Source of the DNA: Desulfobacterales bacterium
GTDB taxonomy: Bacteria; Desulfobacterota; Desulfobacteria; Desulfobacterales; 4be13
Length of the DNA stretch: 9,180 nucleotides
Reading direction: 5' to 3'
Assembly (NCBI GenBank): GCA_029940115.1
Contig: JAOZRQ010000053.1
Span: 10,759-19,938, forward strand
Part shown: positions 1 to 7,700 of the stretch, piece after piece
How positions within the stretch are numbered: the first letter of the stretch is position 1
Layout of the letters: each line of letters starts with the position of its first letter
Notes under the pieces: generated by a model
Database searches by the model: none
What the model was told of the DNA's origin: nothing
What the model saw: only the letters and a program-made list of their open reading frames with translations
Translations under genes and position numbers: made by a program

Positions 1-1759
1 CTGCTCCCACAGAATCACTGTTCACCGTGACATCCTCGATCTCGTAAGCCTCGGATGCCGGCGTGATGCTGAATGTCCTGCTGGTGCCGGTACCCACGAT
101 AATCTCGCCCTCTTCCGAGAGACTGCCATGTTCCCCGGAAGTGGCGGTAATAACCGGCTTCAGCCGGAATGTCGCATGAACCGAATGACTGGCTGTGACA
201 TGGGTGAACAGGTAGCTGCTCACGGCTCCCTGGGAAGTGCCATCCACTGTCACGTTCTCCACCTCGTAGGCATCGGACGCGGGCGTGAATGTGAACAGTT
301 TGTCTGAGCCGCAGTTCGCTGAGACATCCCCCGCGGGCGAAACACTTCCGTTTTCCCCCGCACTCGCGGCAAGGGTGTGGGTCTTGACTTTGAACGTCGC
401 GGAAATCGTCTGATTGGCGGTGATGTTTGAGAGGGTGTGGCTTGAAACCGGCCCTACCGATGAGCCGTTCACCTTCACATCCTTGATGTCGTAACAGGAT
501 GACGGCGTAATCGTAAATGTCCTGCCGGCCCCGCATTCCACAGTGCTGGTGCCCGAAGGCGAGATGGTCCCGCCGGTTCCCGCGGACGCGGTAATGGTGA
601 ACGGCCTGACATGGAAGGAGGCCGCAATGGCTTGGTCTTTTGTCACCGTGATCGTATGGATCGGCCCGGTTCCCTGGGAAACTTGGTCAATCATGACATC
701 TTCTATTTTATAGCACGGCATGTCCGGCGTTACGGTGAATCTCTGTTCTGAACCGCAATCCGCAACAACCCCGCCCGAGGGTGAGATGGTCCCACCGGTT
801 CCGGCCGATCCCGACACCGTAAACTGCTTCACACGGAACAGGGCCTCCACGCGCATCTCTTTGTCGGCTGTGACAGAAAGCGTATCCACAGCCCCCTGGG
901 AAACGCCGTTCACGGTCACGTCCGAGATATGGTGGCAGTTGTCCGGCGTGATGGTGAAGTTCAGAAGCGTGCCGCAATCCACCACCTGAGTGCCGGATGC
1001 GGAGATGCTTCCTCCGGTTCCGGACGATGCGGTCACCGTCACCTGTCTGCGCGTGAACCCGGCCTCCACCGTTGTATCCGCATTGATCATCACGGTGAGG
1101 GATTCTCCCGCGTCCCGGGAAAGACCGTTCACCTTCACTTCCGCAACTTCGTGACAGTCTTCCGGCGTGAAGGTGAAGGTCATCTCCGTGCCGCAATCCA
1201 CGGTTTGTGGCCCATGAGGGGAGATGCTCCCGTGAGGGCCGGACAGGGTTTGCACGACAACCTGTTTCCGCTGAAATGTCGCGGCAATGGTTTTGTCCTC
1301 GTCCGCTGTCACGGTGAGGGTATCCACAGCCCCCCGGGAGACGCCGTTCACAGTCACATCCGCAATGGTGTGAGATCCGTCCGGCGTGATGGTATAATGC
1401 TTTTCCGTGCCGTAATCCACCACTTGGGATCCCGAGGGGGAGATGCTTCCGCCTGAAGCGGCTGACGCGGTGAGTGTGCAGGTCATGGGCCTGAACACCG
1501 CCTCAATGGTGTGGTCGGTGGTCACGTCGCTGAAACGATATGTGAAGGATTCGCCGGCAGCGTAATCCTCATGCAACTGCACATCATTGATCAGTACCGT
1601 GTCAATGATGAAATTCTCATCCGGGAAGATGAGAAATGCCTGACCCGCGCCGATTTCAACCTCGAAATCCCGGGTCTGTTTCTCCCGCCCTCTTTTCCCG
1701 CCACCGGTCAGCGAGATGGTGCCGCCGTGTCCGGCAATGGTTCTGATTCTGCAATATTC
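1..1759 (-). repeat. Array of divergent InlB B-type repeats (one divergent unit plus seven, the last cut by the edge)
   Basis: Units of the giant protein, by plus-strand span: a divergent leader unit 1490-1759, then 1268-1489, 1049-1267, 830-1048, 608-829, 386-607, 161-385 and 1-160 (incomplete). The period is 219-225 bp, 73-75 residues. Each unit reads 'a..G.gGsIspsG...v.cG....ftitP.....i.dv.vng.s.Ga...l.vt.d.ti.atF', the divergent InlB/bacterial-repeat family of beta-grasp modules used as stalks in surface proteins. Several units carry a paired Cys (C2214/C2227, C2287/C2300, C2360/C2374, C2434/C2447) that probably forms a disulfide. DNA identity between some units is high, so length variation by recombination is likely. 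Confidence 0.88.
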
Positions 1760-4700
1760 AGGCTTGTCCGCGATGCTGAAGCCCTGGGTCACAGAATAGA
1801 GTTCGGAGACAATGGGATCCGCCACATAAAACCGAAACGGACCGCCGGTATGGAGATTGCTGTATTCAAAGGGTTTGAACATCCATGAGCCGTCATTGGG
1901 TATCAATCCGCTGGTGATCAGGGTCCCGTCATTCACGGTCCCGTCATACAGGGAATATTTGACGTAATCAATTTTGTCGGAACGCCAGGTGAATTCAACC
2001 GCATCATTCCATCCAAAGACACGGTCTCCCATTTCTCCGTGTTCCGCTGGCTCAGGAAATTCAAGCCTGATGTATGCATCCGGGTCCGGGATGACCCGCA
2101 CGAACTCCACCTTGACCACCGAGATGCCGCTTCTCTGGAACACCGAATCGGCATCTTCCGGGCCAATCGCGACATGATCCACCCAGATGGCCGCGGCATG
2201 GTCAGCATCGGGGATGATGGAGATGTCCATGCGCTCCCCTTTTTCCATGTCAATCTGATTCTCTCCCTCCTGCATGATGCCGCCTTTGCAGATCACTTTG
2301 CCTTTTCCGTATTTGTACAGTTGAATGCGATGATCTTCTTCCGCGGGCGGCAACTGGTAATCTGTCGGTTCCCGGGAGGTGTAATGGGATGACGATGATG
2401 AGGTGCCGGATGCGGATCGTCCGCCATGCACGGTGTGCGCGGTGGTGTTCCATTTTCCGTTTTCCGCAATTTCCCGCATGATCTCAGCCATGTCCTCATC
2501 GCTTGCGCCGTGGAGCCTTGCCAGCGCGAGGATGTCGATATGGACGTTTCCGTTGAATGCGAGCGCGCCGAAGATGGTGATGGTGAACTCATATCCCTCC
2601 GCGTGGGTCAGGGTTGAGCCGGTCTCCACCACCAGGCTTTTGATATAAATTTCGCCTTTTCCGGTGACCACCGCGCCATTGGCGATTCTCACCACGTCGG
2701 TATGGGCGGGCAGACAGTTGCCGATCCATGTGTTCGGGTCATCCCAGTCGCCGCCTTCGGGCGTGGACTGGATCACGGCCTGGACGGAGAATCGGTCGGT
2801 TGTGTCGGATGCGTCTCCGGCATGGGCTGAGAGCCAGAAGTCATCCCCCCGGATGCAGTCTTGGGGGATGGGGAAATAAAAGGTGCCGGATTCAGGATCG
2901 GCTTTGCAGCACCATTGGGAACCGTCGCTTTTGTTCAGACAGATTTCGATCTCCTCCTGAGCATTGGTGCTGAAGTCTGTTCGGATGGTCTGGTCTGAGG
3001 GATATTCCCGGTCTTTGTGTGCGGAGGTGATGGTGATGTGGCCGGGGATGACCGGCGAGGTGATCTCCTCGGATGCTTGGGGATCGCCTTCTTCGTTGCG
3101 AACGATGACGCAGGGGGTGTTGCTGATGACCTGCCCGTTGTTGACGAATGTGCCGGTGACCTGAAGCACATATCGGTATTTGTTTTGCAGGGTCGCACCT
3201 TCGTGAATCGTGAGGGTGCCCACGGTCATGTTTCTGTCCAATTCCACGTTGTGGTGTATTTCCACGTTCACGTTTTCGCCATTGGGCGGAATCATGCCGT
3301 CTTTCCATGTCGCGGGGTCGTTCCAGGGGCCGCTGGTGATGGTGACATAGATGTACTCGTCCGCGCCTGTGTCCGGGAGCATGGGCGGGTATGTGAACGC
3401 GCCTTTTCCGGACAGCGGGAAAAGGTTGCTTCGTCCCAATTCCTCGTCGCCGTCATTGGGATAGGCTGCAAAGTAGAAGTCCTCACCGTGCAGGTGCCCG
3501 GGCACGCTGAGAACGGTGGTACATCGGGCTGAGAAGTTCATGACATTCTCTTTGACTGCCCAGGGCTGATCCACGCCTTCCTTGCGGAGTTCGATTCGGA
3601 GGTGTTCGGGGTTGTCCGGGGTTTTGTTGGCCCATCGTATGATGGGTTTGTCGTCTCTGGCCTGTTCAACGAATACCAGAGGATCGAAAATGATTTTTCC
3701 GGGTGGGGTGTCTGACGAAAAATCCCTGACGCAGAAAAATCCTGTGCCATTCGATTTCAATCCGTCGTCAGATTCAATTATGACGTGAAATCTTTTATTC
3801 CAATTGTCCAGTGCATCTTCAGGCAGTGTGAGCAAAAACGTGCCGGTTCCGATCTTTTTATCAGCCCCGGTCATGCCGTTTTTGATGGCTTCTGCATCGG
3901 AAACGCTATAAAAATCATCAAGATTGAGAGTCCATTCCTGGACAAGTTCGGGGTATGCCGAAAGATCATCTCCTTCATCCCAGCCAAAAAAATCGGAAAG
4001 CCCGTCATAGGTGGAGGAGTAAAGACTGACCTTCGCCTCTCCGGCCTTGTTCTTCACCTCAATGTTCAGTTCGATCTCATCAGTTGGCTTATAAACCTTG
4101 CCTTCATGTTCAGAGGTGATTTTAATAGAAATTCCATATTCACTATCCTTTAACCAGTCAGCAATATCATTTCTGGGATTGAAAGAATCAGAACTGCTGA
4201 AACAGTTCATGTGAACTGACATCCAGACGTTAGGATTTCCATAGTATGGATAAAATGGTATCTCAGGAGGGGCTTTCAGGGGATTATTTTGCACTTCTGT
4301 CTGAGCAGCTTCACCAGAAAATAACGCAAAACTATATTCCTTATTTTCACCTACCATATCAATTTCGCTCAATCTTGGCAGATATACCAGCCTGTCTTCA
4401 TAATTTATCCCCTCTTGTCCGCCTGCATATTCTATAAGGTCATTCTTCCTTGTATCACCTGTCTCGGGTATATTTACAGTATATGTGCCTTCTCTGAAAT
4501 ATGCTCCATGGCTGCCCATAGCTATGTAAACATGTGGCTGTTCGTCTGTTTTAACCACCTGAGGCCACTGAACATATGAGCCTGCAAAATTTTCACCTGA
4601 GACATTCCATGATCCAACGATCTCGGCAGGATTGTCATTCTTTGAATATAAAGAGGTAGTCAAAAGCGAACCTAAACGAAATGCATTATCCCCATAAAAG

Positions 4701-7700
4701 TAAAATTTTTGCTCCGGTATATGGTGAAAAAACATAATCCCCTGAGGTTTCATATCCGACTTTTTCACCACGACAACGATATGCTCCACATCACCGGAAT
4801 GTCTTGAAAAATGTTCACTTATAAATGTCTTTCCGTTTTTAGGATCAAAAGGGTACCAGAAAAGATATTGAAGGAAAAGATAACCTTTATGCTCATAAGC
4901 TGTGGCATAAATTTTGCTGTCAAGGTCAATATGCGAAGTGATTTCAGAGATATAGGGTGAGTCATTGAGGCCAGGAAATTCAAGTATTTCTTCCTCATAT
5001 TCTATGATCTTACATTTGTCTGCCAATAATGGGGAGGCATGAAGACAGCCAGAATCAGTAACAGTCCAACTATGAGGCTTTGTTATTCCATATTTGAAAT
5101 CTGCATGATTGTATTTAGCAATATCTCCGATTGAGGAAATAATTCCCCCGCCAATCAAAAAATGCTCTGTTTCCGCTCCTTGTATATCTGAAATCAAGTA
5201 TCCTGCTGAGATGTGATACTGGTTACCTAAATCATTCACATAATCTGTTATCATATCCCGCATATCTATTGGCAGAAAATGCTCCTGCTCATCATAATAC
5301 CTCCAGGGATTAGATTCAGATGCTTGAGATTTAGTACGATCACCAAAATGGACGATAGGCGCAAACTGTTTGAGAAGCCTTTTCGTGTCAACATCTGAAA
5401 CAGGCTCACGATCTACAACAAACCTTCCATGCCATAACTGTATATCATCACCCGTTTTACGGCAATAAACGTGATATAACCCATAGCCGTTGAAATGTAC
5501 CGGATCAATTTTAAAGTCCGCCCACCCATTATCTTTGACTTTTGTCGGGCTGACATTCACTCCTGCCTGATGCCATTCATTTTCGACTCTTATAATCAAA
5601 GGAATGTCATCTATAGCTCCTGAGAACCTGAGGCTGAATTCTACAGGCTCCCCCATCTTTATAGGTTTTTTAAGACTGAATTCTTTAAATACAAGACCTG
5701 ATTTTGTCGAATCCGCTTCTGAATTGGAACTAGGATCATTTTCAGTTACAACATCAATATGTTCAGAATCCGATTCTGAATGGGAAGCAGAATCATTTAT
5801 ATCCACACCTGATAAGTCAGTGTAACCATACACACCTGATAAGTCAATGTAACCATTTTCAAAATTTTGTCTGTCGCCTGTACGATTTCCCGTAGGCATA
5901 CCTAGTTCATTTCGCATTTCTTCATAAATCCTGAGAAAATCGTTATCATCTGTGACAACAAACGCAGCGCCCTTTCCATCAGAACCGCCATCTCTGTCAA
6001 AGTAAACGGCGAATTCACCAATAATGTTTTCGTCTAGCATTCCCGTTGAAAGTTGATTATCCTTAATAGCCTGAAAATATTGCACCCATCCATCATGATT
6101 TACAGGAGTTGCAAGACATTGTTTTTGATCACTAGTTCCACATGATATGGAAAAGTATTTCGGCTTACCTATCAGTCTGCTTTCATAGATGCTTACTTGA
6201 CTATCATAAGCTTCTTTCATTTTGTTTAGTATAAATTCAAGCCGATCTGAATCATCAAGAAAACTGAAACCTATGCCACGACCTATTTGTGCTATCCCCC
6301 CTACATTATAAAATGCGTTTTCAATCTGATTTTCAAAATGTCTCTCCATATTGTCTAAATAATCGTTCAGTTTTCCCACATCTTTGAGTTCAATCTCTTC
6401 ATAACCATCTCGGTAACTAACCACAACGGAAGTCAAAGCGTCTTCCAGAGAGTTTCCATAAGTCCCATAACTCCCTTCCTCTATTGACTGATAATAGCTG
6501 AAAATACTTGCCAGATTTCTCAGATATATTTCCGCTCTCTTGATGTTATCACTAGACTCAAAAAGTATTCGTGACCACGATCTGTAAAATTCGCTATCAT
6601 CAACGCGTTCCAGATAAGAAGACCCTTTCCCAATTTCCAGAGTGGATTTTATCAATTTGTTATAACACGAATTCGCACATTTAAGAGAACCTTCTCCAAT
6701 ATAGCCACTCATTGGTATCGTATAGCAATCCCCGCAATGATGATAGGTAGGGTCACTATGAACAGAGCTGATGATATCGTTTTTATCCTCATATTCATAG
6801 CCTCCTGAATAGGGATAGGCTATCGTATAAATGTCATTCTTAAACCAGATCCAGCTAAATACACTTTCACTCCTGCTACTCGCCATACGCATCATCATAT
6901 CTACAAGGGTTCCGCTTTCACATTGGTAATTGGTCGCTTTGCAGGTTATGTTTTGGTTCCAAGGTGCTTTACTCCAAATCAGATTACCGTCTTTGTCCTT
7001 ATCCTTAGAAATTTCATCACCAATATAGTAAAGTAAGTATGCGTAACGCATATCAACCTTACCGTTTACAGCATCAACAAGATAATCCATGTTATCTATA
7101 ATTGAACTGGCATTTAAAAGGAGAAGAATTGCTCCGAGCGGTGTAGGTGCGGCAATGAAATTACATATTGTAACCAAATTTTTAACACCTTTAATAATTT
7201 CAGCCCCTGTCGTTCCCTTTGCTTCTTCCATTATCAATTTTTCTAATTGACCTATCGCAAAATTTGTAGGTGACAATGAAGAAAAATCGTCCCCGGATAT
7301 TTCTTTTATTGTTTTGAGACGGTTTAAGGCTGTTTCGATGTCGGATTTTGTTTTTTCAGATTCGGACAGGTCTTCTACGACCTTGGAAAACTCACTAATA
7401 TTTTCATAATTTTTCCAGTTGTTAAGTACCCACAGCCAATTTTTATGAAGACCGTGATCTTCAAGCCAAGACTTGAAAACTATTCGGTTTGAAGATCGCA
7501 AGTGCTCAGAAGTTTTATAAGCCACACATAGAGGTATCAAGATATCTTTCATAGCGAAGCCAGGGACAACTTCCACTTCAAGAAGATCATCTGTAATATC
7601 TACTTTAATATTTACGTCTTTGACAACTTTATCAACAAAGCCAACATCATAATCCCCCCCTTTGGCACTAGGAACAACAAAAAATACAACCGTCAAAAAC

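Larger units (their letters stand above)
5702..5863 (-). other. Acidic Ser-rich linker
   Basis: Residues about 658-711 are low in hydrophobics and rich in Asp, Glu, Ser and Asn (for example SASHSESDSEH). They separate the helical N-terminal part from the Ig-like and VPS62-like part. The segment contains two sets of short in-frame duplications, which is typical of a flexible spacer that tolerates length change. Confidence 0.7.

Noticed and set aside
15..1196. Minus-strand frames at 15-536 and 708-1196 with Arg/His/Gly-rich products
   Set aside because: They are out-of-frame readings of the InlB-type repeats; the in-frame translation gives clear repeat units.
929..1456. Plus-strand frame of 175 codons, and similar plus-strand frames at 3017-3532, 3785-4153 and 2039-2392
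   Set aside because: They lie antisense to the continuous giant coding frame, have no sensible ribosome binding site or domain pattern, and arise from GC-rich codon composition.
1..1489. Periodic repeats as a CRISPR array or satellite DNA
   Set aside because: The 219-225 bp period, lack of short identical repeats with unique spacers, and in-frame protein conservation show a coding repeat array.
6660..6740. CxxC clusters as c-type heme sites
   Set aside because: Neither C367-GD-C370 nor C386-ANS-C390 is followed by His as CxxCH requires.
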